Shown: positions 1 through 8,387, counted from the stretch's first letter. The stretch is DNA of 64,000 nt from CAMTWZ01 sp041749075 (GCA_041749075.1 JBGTBY010000017.1:44213-108212); one strand, 5' to 3'. Notes: generated from the sequence alone by a model not told the origin. Numbers and translations are program-made.

Positions 1-1271
1 GGATTTGCCTCACGGATATCATCTGCCATATTAAACATCTGCAAGGTCTCGTTGCGTTGGCGGATCACCTTCCAATCCCCATCCCGAATCACAGAAATGC
101 CACGATCCGGATTGCGCCAGAACAGGGTCGGATGTGGACTCGCATCGTTTTTACCAGTCACAAATGGAATCAGATCCACGCCATCCAGTTGTTTTTTGGG
201 TGTCGCGCCGGCCAATGCCGCCGCCGTAGCGAAGATGTCCATGGAACTGACAGGATTGTCATAGCGAGATCCGGCCGGAATCCCATCAGGCCACATCATC
301 GCATAGGGGACCCGAATTCCGCCTTCAAAAAAACTGCCTTTCACACCACGTAAGGGGGAATTGTTTGATGCGTTGTCTGGTGTGGGTCCGCCGTTATCGG
401 ATAAAAAGATGATGAGTGTGTTATTCAGCTGACCTTGTTGTTCGAGAGCCTCCAAAATGCGACCGACGCCATCATCCACGGAACTCACCATCGCGGCATA
501 GGTGCGACGTTTTTCATTTTCGATATGGCTGAAGCGGGCCAGATACTCATCGCTTGCCTGCACTGGTGTATGGGGCGCATTGTACGAAACGAACAAAAAG
601 AACGGCGATTTGTTGGAATGCCGGTTCACGAAAGACACGGCTTCGCGCGAGAGGGCATCGGTCAAGTACTCGGTTTCATCCACGCGTCCGTTGTTGCGCA
701 TAAGACGGGTGCGGTAGCCGCCATATTGGGTTCGGACTTCCGAATCATCGCGGAAAGTCCATTCTTCCGGGAAAAAATTATGTCCCCCTTCCAGAAAACC
801 GAAGAATTCGTCGAAGCCGCGTTTAAGCGGATGTTGGGTGGGATGGGTTCCCAAATGCCATTTTCCGAGGATACCGGTGGTGTAATCGGCCCGCTTCAGG
901 GCATCGGCGATCGTTTCTTCAGATAGCGGAACACCTTGTGTGGAATCCTTTGGGGCGAAGAGTGGATTTCGGCTCGATCCAAAGCGATCTTGCTGCCGAC
1001 CGGTGATGAGGGCGGCACGACTAGGTCCGCAAACCGGAAACGTGACATACCCTTGAGTGAACATCACGCCTTGAGCGGCGATCCGATCGATGTTCGGGGT
1101 CGGAATCTCCGTTGAGCCATGGTAACTGACATCCGCATAACCCTGATCGTCGGTGAGAATGAGAACGACATTTGGCTTGGGCGGAGCTGTTGTTGCAGCC
1201 ACCAAGATGAATGGCAAAAAGCTGATCATCCACGCAAGGAGCTTCAATCGTAACGAAGATTTGAGTATCAT
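1..1271 (-). CDS. Arylsulfatase-family sulfatase (3' end beyond window)
   Basis: Hydrolyses sulfate esters, probably on polysaccharides, outside the cytoplasm. The frame opens at an ATG at 1271 and runs without a stop off the left edge, so it is truncated by the window and not by mutation. The first ~25 residues form a signal peptide. Then come NVVLILTDDQGY (metal-binding Asp pair), the CGPSR sulfatase signature (Cys type, matured to formylglycine), GILGKWHLG, and near the edge a C-terminal segment with SVIRDGDWKVI and FNMADDIREAN, as in other bacterial sulfatases. Probably only a few tens of residues are missing. It is divergent from galE across a short gap. The substrate cannot be read from the sequence. 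Confidence 0.9.
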   Translation of the reverse strand, partial: MILKSSLRLKLLAWMISFLPFILVAATTAPPKPNVVLILTDDQGYADVSYHGSTEIPTPNIDRIAAQGVMFTQGYVTFPVCGPSRAALITGRQQDRFGSSRNPLFAPKDSTQGVPLSEETIADALKRADYTTGILGKWHLGTHPTQHPLKRGFDEFFGFLEGGHNFFPEEWTFRDDSEVRTQYGGYRTRLMRNNGRVDETEYLTDALSREAVSFVNRHSNKSPFFLFVSYNAPHTPVQASDEYLARFSHIENEKRRTYAAMVSSVDDGVGRILEALEQQGQLNNTLIIFLSDNGGPTPDNASNNSPLRGVKGSFFEGGIRVPYAMMWPDGIPAGSRYDNPVSSMDIFATAAALAGATPKKQLDGVDLIPFVTGKNDASPHPTLFWRNPDRGISVIRDGDWKVIRQRNETLQMFNMADDIREAN

Positions 1272-1351
1272 GACTCGGAAATGTTAAGGTTAACATTTCA
1301 AAGTAATGAGAATCGATGAGTTTGCAAGTAGAACGTCAAAACAGCCAAAAA

Positions 1352-2317
1352 ATGAACGTATTAGTCATTGGTGGAGCCGGGTATATCGGATCGCATGTGG
1401 TCTATGAATTGATCGATGCCGGGCACCACGTCGTCATCCTCGATAACTTTTCCACCGGGCTCATGGAGAATGTGGATCAACGAGCCACCTTGGTGGATGG
1501 GGACATGCGGGACGTGGAACTGGTACGCGGATTATTGAAAGGCATCGATTCTGTGTTTCATTTCGCGGCGCTCAAAGCCGCCGGCGATTCGATGAATGTT
1601 CCTGAGGTTTACACCGAAGCGAACACCATCGCCACCTTGCGGATCCTGAATGTGATGTTGGAATGTGGGGTGAAGAATTTCGTGTTTTCGTCGTCGGCCG
1701 CGACGTACGGTTCGCCCGAGTATCTGCCTATCGACGAGCATCATCCCAACAAGCCGATCAACTACTATGGTTACACGAAACTGGCCATCGAGCAAAGTTT
1801 GGCGTGGTATTCGCAGTTGAAAGGGTTACGGTATGCGGCACTGAGGTATTTCAATGCGGCAGGGTACGATGTGAAAGGTCGTGTGAGGGGACAGGAAAAA
1901 AATCCAGGAAATTTATTGCCGATCGTAATGGAAGTGGCTTCGGGTCGGCGTGTGAAATTGCAAGTGTATGGAAATGACTATCTGACTCGGGATGGGACCT
2001 GCATACGCGATTACATCCATGTGAACGATCTGGCAACGGCGCATGTGGGCGCGATGGAATACATGGCGCGCGTGGACAAAGACCTGGTGATGAACCTCGC
2101 CACAGGGGAAGGATACACCGTGCTTGAAGTGATCAAAGAAGCCGAGCGCGCGTGCGGACATGCGATTACGCATGAGATTGTGGGTCGGCGGGATGGGGAC
2201 CCGGCGGAGTTGGTGGCCACCTCGGCCATGGCATGGGAACGGATCGGCTGGAAAGCCCGATATTCGGACTTGCCGCAGTTGGTGGAGAGTATGTGGGCGG
2301 TGTACCGTAGACCGTAG
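1352..2317 (+). CDS. galE: UDP-glucose 4-epimerase
   Basis: Interconverts UDP-glucose and UDP-galactose with bound NAD (Leloir pathway, polysaccharide precursors). The protein starts MNVLVIGGAGYIGSH, the GxxGxxG Rossmann motif of extended short-chain dehydrogenases. It has the SSSAATYG segment, the YGYTKLAIE catalytic Tyr-Lys motif, and LRYFNAAGYD, typical of GalE. About 321 residues, slightly short for the family. An upstream ATG at 1316 is in frame, but the Rossmann strand begins at once after the ATG at 1352, so I prefer 1352. The last residues (VYRRP) and the stop codon lie inside a tandem repeat that begins at 2302, so the original C-terminus may have been replaced. Confidence 0.93.
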   Translation: MNVLVIGGAGYIGSHVVYELIDAGHHVVILDNFSTGLMENVDQRATLVDGDMRDVELVRGLLKGIDSVFHFAALKAAGDSMNVPEVYTEANTIATLRILNVMLECGVKNFVFSSSAATYGSPEYLPIDEHHPNKPINYYGYTKLAIEQSLAWYSQLKGLRYAALRYFNAAGYDVKGRVRGQEKNPGNLLPIVMEVASGRRVKLQVYGNDYLTRDGTCIRDYIHVNDLATAHVGAMEYMARVDKDLVMNLATGEGYTVLEVIKEAERACGHAITHEIVGRRDGDPAELVATSAMAWERIGWKARYSDLPQLVESMWAVYRRP

Positions 2318-2520
2318 ACCGTAGACCGTAGGCCGTAGACCGTGGGACGATGGACGTGGGACGGGGGACGGGGGACGAAGAGATGAAGAGATGAAGAGAT
2401 GAAATGATGAAATGATGAAAATTTCGTGCTGATTTAGAACTAAGAAAAAGCACATCTTGCTTCGCACTTCGCACTTCGCACTTCGCACCTCGCGCCTACA
2501 ACGAACCACAAACAACAAAC
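2302..2520. repeat. Mosaic of short imperfect tandem repeats
   Basis: The gap between galE and rdgB is built from four consecutive simple arrays with different units. They are a ~7-base unit (accgtag) from 2304, a G-rich unit (gggggac) around 2350-2374, an 8-9-base unit (gaagagat, then gaaatgat) around 2376-2420, and an 8-base unit (cttcgcac) at 2459-2490. A G-poor stretch of caa/aac triplets then runs into the rdgB start. The copies are imperfect and no unit is long enough for CRISPR. Confidence 0.85.
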
Positions 2521-2530
2521 AACCAGCCAA

Positions 2531-3127
2531 ATGTTATTAGCCACCAAAAACAAGCACAAGCTCGAGGAAATGCGTCATGCCTTGGCGGGTTTGGGGGTTG
2601 AACTGCGTTCCGCGTTTGAGTTCGTTGAGCTGCCCGACATCGAAGAAGATCAAGACACGCTCGAGGGGAATGCGCTGAAAAAAGCCAGGGAAACCTATGC
2701 GATGACCGGGCTGATGAGTGTGGCCGATGACACGGGTTTGGAGGTTGTGGCGTTGGGTGGACGTCCGGGTGTATGGTCGGCGCGCTACGCGGGCCACGGA
2801 GCGAGTTATGCGCAAAATGTGGACAAATTATTGGCTGAAATGGCCGCATACCCCGACCCTGCACAGCGCATGGCCCGGTTCAGGACGGTGATCGCGGTGG
2901 CGGGTCCGACGGGAGAATGGCACGTGGACGGTGTATGTGCTGGGGAAATTTTGAGTGAGCGTCGCGGGGATGGGGGGTTTGGCTATGACCCGGTGTTTCG
3001 GCCGGAGGGGTTCGACCGCAGCTTCGCTCAGATGTCGATGGAAGAGAAGAATGTGATTTCGCATCGGGGACGGGCGTTGTCCGAGTTTGTGGGCAGGTTG
3101 GGGGACCCACCCCTGTCCCCTCCCTGA
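2531..3127 (+). CDS. rdgB: dITP/XTP pyrophosphatase (RdgB/HAM1 family)
   Basis: Removes non-canonical purine nucleotides by cleaving dITP, ITP and XTP to monophosphate and pyrophosphate, preventing their incorporation into DNA. The family pattern is clear: LLATKNKHKLEEM at the N-terminus, EDQDTLEGNALKKA, SVADDTGLEV, GRPGVWSARYAG, and the C-terminal GDGGFGYDPVF and SHRGRALSEF. About 198 residues, usual length. No Shine-Dalgarno is visible; the ATG follows a leader of caa/aac repeats. The last eight residues (GDPPLSPP) and the stop lie inside the left inverted repeat of the DUF559 element, so the insertion apparently replaced the tail of this protein. Confidence 0.93.
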   Translation: MLLATKNKHKLEEMRHALAGLGVELRSAFEFVELPDIEEDQDTLEGNALKKARETYAMTGLMSVADDTGLEVVALGGRPGVWSARYAGHGASYAQNVDKLLAEMAAYPDPAQRMARFRTVIAVAGPTGEWHVDGVCAGEILSERRGDGGFGYDPVFRPEGFDRSFAQMSMEEKNVISHRGRALSEFVGRLGDPPLSPP

Positions 3128-3148
3128 TACCAGGGAGGGGTACTTTCT
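3105..3148. repeat. Left terminal inverted repeat of DUF559 element
   Basis: This 44-base sequence matches the reverse complement of 3589-3632 at 41 of 44 positions. The three differences lie in the loop of an internal hairpin whose 10-bp arms, cccctccctg and cagggagggg, are perfect. It overlaps the last codons of rdgB. Confidence 0.9.
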
Positions 3149-3206
3149 GCACAGATTTAGGAACGATAATTTTTGCATTGGTTTGTGCGAGGTGTCAAAT
3201 TGATAC

Positions 3207-3590
3207 ATGAAAGGTCGCGATATCCCCCATGCAAGAAAGCAGGCATCAGAGCTCAGAAAGCGGGAAACTCCGGCTGAGAAGCATATTTGGGCCTGCATCC
3301 GAAAGCGTCAATTAGGCCCTCGATTTCATCGACAAGTTCCATTGGTTGTGGAAAATGGTATAGCCGGAAAAAGATACATTATTGCTGATTTTTACTGCAC
3401 GGAGCATCGAATCGCCATTGAAGTGGATGGAGGCTCTCACATCGGTAAAGAACAGCAAGACGCGGAGCGGGACGCAGTGCTTCGTTTTAATGGGATCAGA
3501 GTCTTACGATGTTGGAATCATGATGTCTTCGAGTCCGACAACTGGCTTCGCAAACTGAAAGACATGATTGCAAACCCAAATCTATATTAG
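3207..3590 (+). CDS. DUF559 protein (Vsr-like endonuclease fold)
   Basis: 127 residues of the DUF559 family, related to very-short-patch-repair endonucleases. Visible family features are an N-terminal basic region with LRKRETPAEKHIWACIR, the basic strand RFHRQVPL, then the putative active-site region IIADFYCTEHRIAIEVDGGSH (acidic residues in ADFY and IEVDGG), and the C-terminal GIRVLRCWNHDVFE. DNA binding or nicking is likely from the fold; the actual substrate is unknown. The stop codon overlaps the right inverted repeat by two bases, so gene and repeats form one unit. It is transcribed toward the glycosyltransferase gene and is not in an operon with it. Confidence 0.85.
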   Translation: MKGRDIPHARKQASELRKRETPAEKHIWACIRKRQLGPRFHRQVPLVVENGIAGKRYIIADFYCTEHRIAIEVDGGSHIGKEQQDAERDAVLRFNGIRVLRCWNHDVFESDNWLRKLKDMIANPNLY

Positions 3591-3632
3591 AAAGTACCCC
3601 TCCCTGTCTTCAGGGAGGGGACAGGGGTGGGT
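3589..3632. repeat. Right terminal inverted repeat of DUF559 element
   Basis: Mirror copy of 3105-3148, with the same 10-bp hairpin arms around the loop tctt (the left copy has atac). It starts at the DUF559 stop codon and ends three bases before the stop codon of the convergent glycosyltransferase. It could also act as a bidirectional transcription terminator. Confidence 0.9.
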
Positions 3633-3635
3633 TCT

Positions 3636-5843
3636 TTATCTATGCAACCTATCCACTTCGACTGCGCGCTTCGGCTGCGCATAAAGGGCTGTGATCGGCT
3701 CCATCGCCATCCGAGCGATCAGATAACTCACGGTCGATTCGGCACCTTGGTTCAGATTGATATACCCATCCTCCAAGCCGTCATAACATCCGCCGGTGCG
3801 TGGATTGTACATGATCTGACGCATCTGGTTGTTTCCCAAGAACCATTCGAACGCCTTGGTTTTCAGACGATCATAGCCGTCATCGGGGAAGACATCATGA
3901 AAGGTCGCAAGAGCGGTGACGGTGTAGGCCACCTCGATCGGTTGCTCACCACCCGGTTTGATTTCCTGTGGTGAGTCGTCATTCTGCAACCATCCCACAT
4001 TGGATATGAGTCGCAGGGTGTCGTTATAGAATGTTTTCTCCATCAGATAATCGAAGCTGGATCGAGCGATGGACAAATAGACTGGATTTCGCACCACTTT
4101 CCAAGCCATCAGCAACGCTTCAGGAATCACGCTGTTTCCATAGGTCATGTAGCGCTCGAACCATTTCCATTTCGGTTCGGACTCGTGCCGGTACATCTGT
4201 ACCAGCCGATTGGCCAGTTTGGCCATGAACACCATGTTTTTGCGTCCTGGTTTGGCCAAATTACGATAGTACAATCCTTTGATCATGAAGGCCATGGAAC
4301 GGGTGGAGTGGATGTTGATCATATTCATCAGATACGCATCCATCATTTCATCGGCCGAATGCACAACGTCTTCAGGAAGAGCCGATTCGAGGGAAATCAC
4401 GACGCCTAAGGCCCAAATCGCCCGACCATTGGAGTCGTCCAAGTTCACGTCGTCGTTTTGTTTGGTGAATTGATGGTTTTCATCCACATAATTCAGGAAA
4501 TCGCCGTTCGGTTGCTGGCAGAACTTGATGAAATCCATGTAAATGCGGATTAGAGCAAGATCGTCTTCATTGTGATGGAGCGCATAATGTCGGGTTACGG
4601 CGATCAGCGCACGGGCATTATCGTCGATCGTGTATCCGGTCGAAATATCGGGCTGACTGATTTTCGAGAATTGGATCATTCCGAACCCAGTAGTCAATCG
4701 TTGGATGTGGGCCAGATTGGGTTTCGGCATCACATAATCGAGCTGAAAGTCTTTGCAATGCCTCTGAAACAGTCTGGCATGCGCGATGGCACTGTTTTCC
4801 CACGCGGTCGAAGCCATGATATGAAGACCGTTCAGTCCAAAATTGACGCATAAGCTCGCATCCGCCAATAATCGGTTCACGGCGTTGGCCAATTGCTCCG
4901 AATCGCCAAAATCGAAGGTGATTCCGGTTTTCTCATTGAGAACTTCTTTGGCATGAGGGATGGGAGTCGACACGATCGGACATCCGCAGCTCAACGCATA
5001 GGCGAAGGTGCCGCTGACGGACTGATGTGGATCTTTCGATGTGAACAAATAAATGTCGGTCATCTGCAGATAAGCTAAGAGATCGCTTAGGGGAAGAAAC
5101 TGATTGATGAATTTCACATGATTCTCAATTCCCAATTCCGCCACTTTCGCTTCCAACATCTCCCGATAAGCCTCTCCTTCATGTTTGATAATGCTCGGAT
5201 GCGTTTTCCCAATGGCAAGAAACAGGACTTCCGGATGTTGCTCGATGATGGCAGGAAGCGCGTCAAGCGTGGTTTCGATGCTTTTTCCAGATCCGAGAAG
5301 TCCGAATGTGGACAGGATTTTACGCCCTTCAAACCCATGATTTTTCTTTTCCTGCTCGATGTCGATCGGTGCGACGAGGTGTGTTCCATGGGGAATGACG
5401 ATGATCTGGTCCACATCCAGCCCATAAACATCTTGCAGAAGATTGGCTGAGCGTTGGGTCATCACAATAATACCGTCCGACAAACTTGCGAGAGTTTTCA
5501 CATGCTTGAGGCGATCTGGCGTTGGGAAGGGAATCACTGTATGAAACGCGAGAAGAGCGGGTTTGGTCAGTGATCTTAGAAAGGCCACGAGCTGCTGTTC
5601 TTGTCCATCAAAAAGTCCGAATTCGTGTTGGATGACGACCAACCGGATCGCATCATTCTCTTTGATTTTTCGGGCGACGGTTTCGAATTCGGGATCAGAT
5701 TCCTCAGGTAGCGGATAGATTCCCAGTTCGAACGACTTTCCGAATTGCTTTGTGAGGGCTCTCATCAAATCTTCGGTATAGGTGGCGATGCCGCAAACAC
5801 GGGGAGGAAACGAGCTGATGATGAGAAGTTCAGGTGGTTTCAT
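3636..5843 (-). CDS. GT4-type glycosyltransferase with C-terminal (alpha/alpha)6-like domain
   Basis: 735 residues in two parts. Residues 1-380 are a GT-B glycosyltransferase: an N-terminal Rossmann domain with ISSFPPRVCGIATYTEDL and VVIQHEFGLFDG, then STFGLLGSGKSIE and a donor-site region with FAYALSCGCPIVSTPIPHAKE, as in family GT4. Residues ~390-735 look like an alpha-helical toroid (STGYTIDDNARALIA, LDDSNGRAIWALG, NLNQGAESTVSYL), as found in (alpha/alpha)6 glycosidases and phosphorylases. The start ATG overlaps the stop of the upstream GH130 gene by four bases, so the two are translationally coupled and probably act on the same glycan, likely a mannoside. Acceptor and donor are inferred only. 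Confidence 0.85.
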   Translation of the reverse strand: MKPPELLIISSFPPRVCGIATYTEDLMRALTKQFGKSFELGIYPLPEESDPEFETVARKIKENDAIRLVVIQHEFGLFDGQEQQLVAFLRSLTKPALLAFHTVIPFPTPDRLKHVKTLASLSDGIIVMTQRSANLLQDVYGLDVDQIIVIPHGTHLVAPIDIEQEKKNHGFEGRKILSTFGLLGSGKSIETTLDALPAIIEQHPEVLFLAIGKTHPSIIKHEGEAYREMLEAKVAELGIENHVKFINQFLPLSDLLAYLQMTDIYLFTSKDPHQSVSGTFAYALSCGCPIVSTPIPHAKEVLNEKTGITFDFGDSEQLANAVNRLLADASLCVNFGLNGLHIMASTAWENSAIAHARLFQRHCKDFQLDYVMPKPNLAHIQRLTTGFGMIQFSKISQPDISTGYTIDDNARALIAVTRHYALHHNEDDLALIRIYMDFIKFCQQPNGDFLNYVDENHQFTKQNDDVNLDDSNGRAIWALGVVISLESALPEDVVHSADEMMDAYLMNMINIHSTRSMAFMIKGLYYRNLAKPGRKNMVFMAKLANRLVQMYRHESEPKWKWFERYMTYGNSVIPEALLMAWKVVRNPVYLSIARSSFDYLMEKTFYNDTLRLISNVGWLQNDDSPQEIKPGGEQPIEVAYTVTALATFHDVFPDDGYDRLKTKAFEWFLGNNQMRQIMYNPRTGGCYDGLEDGYINLNQGAESTVSYLIARMAMEPITALYAQPKRAVEVDRLHR

Positions 5844-6880
5844 GCGATGGTGGGATAACGAAGTAATTCGGCGATGAGGGCTGAGCGAGACATCGAAGCG
5901 ACAGCGATCCGTTCATCGGCCGCGCCATAGTAGATGTACAGGGTGTCGTCGACCTGTGCGGTTCCGGTCGGGAAGCAGACATTATTCACTTCCCCCTTCA
6001 ATTCCCATTCTTTTTCCGGATAGAAGAGCGGGTAGGGCAATCTGGAGAGTTCTTTGTGAGGTTGGTGGATGTCGAGCAAGGCCGCGCACGCCGAATACAC
6101 ATACCCTTTGACCGTGTCGTGAACACCATGATAGATGACGAGCCAACCTTCTGAGGTTTCGATCGGTGGACATCCGCCGCCGATATAATTGATTTCATGA
6201 TCGTATTTCGGAGCCAGAACGATATGTTCAGTGAAGGTGCTCAGATAGTCTTTCCAGAAGTCTTGGGTGAGCGCTTCAATCGAATCGACCGCCACCACAA
6301 TCTGGACATCCGGTTTGATGCGATGCAAAAAGGATAGTTTTCCATCAATCCGGCGAGGGAAAAAAATCACATTCTTATCCCACAGGTAGGTTTCTTCACC
6401 CTTGTTTTCGTAGTTGTGCCGGGGGTCGTTATACCGCGAATACTTCGCGTTCAAATCGCCCTTGATCTTGGTGAATTTCAGGAACTCCTCATATGTGACT
6501 TGAGGCACCATCACACCATGTCGTTCGAAGTGGACCAGATCTTCGGAAGTGGCCAAGGAACCGAGCGCATTCACGCCATCATAGGCGGTGTAGGTCATGT
6601 AGAATGTGCCATCGATCTGAACGAGGCGCGGATCTTCAATCCCTTGTGCTTCTTCCTCCAATTCAGATACCAACAGAGGGGTTTCCATTCGTGACTCGAC
6701 TGTCAGTGGGTCGCTTAAGAGGCAATACCCAATACTGGAGATGTTTCCTTTGCTCACCGCCCGATACAAGACGTGAATCTTATCTCCTAACTGAATCACG
6801 GCTGGGTTGAGCACGCCTTCGTTCTCGAACACGTGATCGGTTTTCCCGATCAGGATTCCTTCTTTGGTTACTTGTACCAT
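5840..6880 (-). CDS. GH130-family glycoside phosphorylase/hydrolase
   Basis: 346 residues with the five-bladed propeller signature of GH130 (mannoside phosphorylases and related hydrolases). GIEDPRLVQIDGTFYMTYTA carries the conserved Asp in EDPR that acts as general acid. Further family motifs are RYNDPRHN, KNVIFFPRRIDGKLSFLHR, GGGCPPIET, WLVIYHGV and the C-terminal YIYYGAADERIAVAS. It may cleave or phosphorolyse a beta-mannoside; which one cannot be told. It lies four bases from the Lys-rich small gene upstream and overlaps the glycosyltransferase downstream, so the three probably share one transcript. Confidence 0.9.
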   Translation of the reverse strand: MVQVTKEGILIGKTDHVFENEGVLNPAVIQLGDKIHVLYRAVSKGNISSIGYCLLSDPLTVESRMETPLLVSELEEEAQGIEDPRLVQIDGTFYMTYTAYDGVNALGSLATSEDLVHFERHGVMVPQVTYEEFLKFTKIKGDLNAKYSRYNDPRHNYENKGEETYLWDKNVIFFPRRIDGKLSFLHRIKPDVQIVVAVDSIEALTQDFWKDYLSTFTEHIVLAPKYDHEINYIGGGCPPIETSEGWLVIYHGVHDTVKGYVYSACAALLDIHQPHKELSRLPYPLFYPEKEWELKGEVNNVCFPTGTAQVDDTLYIYYGAADERIAVASMSRSALIAELLRYPTIA

Positions 6881-6884
6881 GAGC

Positions 6885-7004
6885 TTAGGAATCGTGGGAA
6901 TCGTACGTGTTTTTCCCTGCTTTTTTAGCCGCGCGCTTCTCTTTTAGATTCATCTGAGGCGCTTTTTTATCGGACTTTTCCTTGACTACTTTTTCTTTGG
7001 ACAT
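6885..7004 (-). CDS. Small Lys-rich protein, paralogue 1
   Basis: 39 residues starting MSKEKVVKEKSDKKAPQ, followed by NLKEKRAAKKAGKN. It is too short for routine gene calling, but a paralogue at 8426-8524 shares the frame MSKEKxxKEKSxKK and NLKEKRAxKKAxK, which supports real coding. Very basic, no membrane segment, probably disordered. The stop lies four bases upstream of the GH130 start, so it is likely the first gene of that operon. Function unknown; nucleic-acid or ribosome association would fit the composition. Confidence 0.7.
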   Translation of the reverse strand: MSKEKVVKEKSDKKAPQMNLKEKRAAKKAGKNTYDSHDS

Positions 7005-7143
7005 GAGAGTGGGTGATAGAGGTTTTGCGTCTGCACACAGTATGCTCATATCATGGGTTCCAAGTGTTGCACCATTTGGTGAACTTCTTGCAAAATTCCC
7101 ATATCTCTGTCAGAAAACCGATGATTCTGATGTCAGAAAGGGG

Positions 7144-7740
7144 TTATTTGTGCTTCCCGGGGCTCCATCCGTCCGAAGCGAGCCAATGCCGACCCGATTC
7201 TTCCGCCGGACCTTCCAAGGTGGTCCCCATCGAATCATTCCAACGGTTCAAATACCCGAACAAGGCCACGACTCCGGCAATTTCAACGATCTCGCCTTCG
7301 GTCCAGTGCGCACGAAGCTCATTGGCGATGGCATCGTTCACCGCATTCGGTATGAGGGATGCAGCCCGGGCATACGTCAACGCTGCGCGCTCCGCCGGTG
7401 AAAAGGAGGGATGGGTGTCGAACGACCAGATATGTTCCAACTGCTCCGCCTCGGCGCCATAGCGCTCCGCCGCGCGGATGGTGTGCGCCTGGCAGTACCG
7501 GCATCCGGCCACATGGCTGGATATGTAGCCGATGAGCCGTTTGAGGGCGGAGGTGACGCGTCCGTGATTGTCCATCACCGCCTTGTTCAAGGCCACGAAC
7601 GCCTTTGCGATCTCGGGACGATGCGACATCGTGAGCACACTGTTCGGGCAAAACCCCAGCGTTTCCTCATATAAGGTGATGAGCTGGGTGAGTTCGGCAT
7701 CGGGAGTGGACGCCGCGGGTCGGACTAATGGACGGTTCAT
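7144..7740 (-). CDS. Carboxymuconolactone decarboxylase / AhpD-like protein
   Basis: 198 residues of the CMD/AhpD fold. The diagnostic piece is HVAGCRYCQAHTIRAAERYG, with the redox CxxC pair and following His. The helical context LIGYISSHV before it and ALTYARAASLIPNAVN after it also fit. Such proteins act as peroxidase-linked disulfide reductases or lactone decarboxylases. The start overlaps the stop of the PIN toxin gene by four bases, so it sits at the end of a toxin-antitoxin transcript. That may simply reflect insertion of the module upstream. Confidence 0.88.
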   Translation of the reverse strand: MNRPLVRPAASTPDAELTQLITLYEETLGFCPNSVLTMSHRPEIAKAFVALNKAVMDNHGRVTSALKRLIGYISSHVAGCRYCQAHTIRAAERYGAEAEQLEHIWSFDTHPSFSPAERAALTYARAASLIPNAVNDAIANELRAHWTEGEIVEIAGVVALFGYLNRWNDSMGTTLEGPAEESGRHWLASDGWSPGKHK

Positions 7741-8132
7741 AATGTGCGAATCCCTTCAGTTTCTGCGAGTTGATTTAATTTCTTGTCCAAAGACATTAGA
7801 AGGGCATGATGTCGTTTTGCTGTGAGCAAGTACATCATATCATAACTAGAATGAGAATGTCGGATGCTCTCGTCAAGGGCAACAGGCCATAATGATATCA
7901 TTGTTTCAAACTCATGAATCATCCGAATTCCATTTAATTGCAGATCTTTCGCGGTTTCGGGAGACATTCCCTGATACCGCGTGTACTTCCACAAAACATT
8001 GGTCAACTCCACGATAAATAGTTCAGGTGCGATGACGCGATACGCATTCTTCAGAATTTCTGCGATTTGATCGGATTTCTCACCTCCCAGAAGAAAGGAA
8101 ATGGCGGCACTGACATCACAAACGATGATCAT
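7737..8132 (-). CDS. PIN-domain toxin (VapC-like)
   Basis: 131 residues. PIN nucleases use a cluster of acidic residues with Mg to cut RNA. Visible here are VCDVSAAISFLL with the first Asp, VELTNVLWKY with the Glu, YDMMYLLTAKRH with a later Asp, and LLMSLDKKL as the final strand. It overlaps its antitoxin gene upstream by four bases and the decarboxylase gene downstream by four. Gene order antitoxin-toxin and the sizes are those of VapBC/FitAB modules. Confidence 0.88.
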   Translation of the reverse strand: MIIVCDVSAAISFLLGGEKSDQIAEILKNAYRVIAPELFIVELTNVLWKYTRYQGMSPETAKDLQLNGIRMIHEFETMISLWPVALDESIRHSHSSYDMMYLLTAKRHHALLMSLDKKLNQLAETEGIRTL

Positions 8133-8374
8133 CTGTCTCGGTCTTCGCGAACCAGATCTACTGGATCACTAAAATCGGACGCATTCGCAATCGGGTGCTT
8201 CTGAATATGTGTTATGAACTCGCGGTACGATTGGACCGAAGGTTTGCGTAAACCTAGTGACTCTTCTAAAAGAGTGATCGTTTGTTGCGCAATACTGCGA
8301 TTGTCGCGTTGAGCAGATTGCTTCAGCGCTTCATAAACGACTTCCGGAAGGTCTCGAACTTGTAATGTTGGCAT
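8129..8374 (-). CDS. FitA/VapB-type antitoxin
   Basis: 81 residues from the ATG at 8374. It begins MPTLQVRDLPEVVYEALKQS, the ribbon-helix-helix pattern of FitA-like antitoxins, followed by DNRSIAQQTITLLEESLG. The C-terminal half would cover the toxin. A start ten codons upstream is in frame but lies close to the operator palindrome, so I prefer 8374. Autoregulation through the 8388-8408 palindrome is likely. Confidence 0.85.
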   Translation of the reverse strand: MPTLQVRDLPEVVYEALKQSAQRDNRSIAQQTITLLEESLGLRKPSVQSYREFITHIQKHPIANASDFSDPVDLVREDRDR

Positions 8375-8387
8375 CGATGAATATACA

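Larger units (their letters stand above)
3105..3632. mobile_element. Putative 528-bp element: DUF559 gene between palindromic inverted repeats
   Basis: A single-gene unit with 44-base inverted ends, each containing a G/C-rich hairpin. It is lodged exactly between the 3' end of rdgB and the 3' end of a convergent glycosyltransferase gene. No target-site duplication is evident in the flanks. It contains no transposase, and its only gene encodes a Vsr-like endonuclease-fold protein. Mobility is inferred from the geometry and not demonstrated. The alternative is a stable gene with paired terminators on both sides. Confidence 0.6.

Noticed and set aside
435..926. 163-codon rightward open frame
   Set aside because: It lies antisense to the edge-truncated sulfatase, whose frame has clear family motifs throughout. 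The rightward product has none.
1913..2530. 205-codon leftward open frame ending in repeat-encoded peptides
   Set aside because: Half is antisense to galE and the rest is translation of tandem repeats (RSTVYG-type strings), not a gene.
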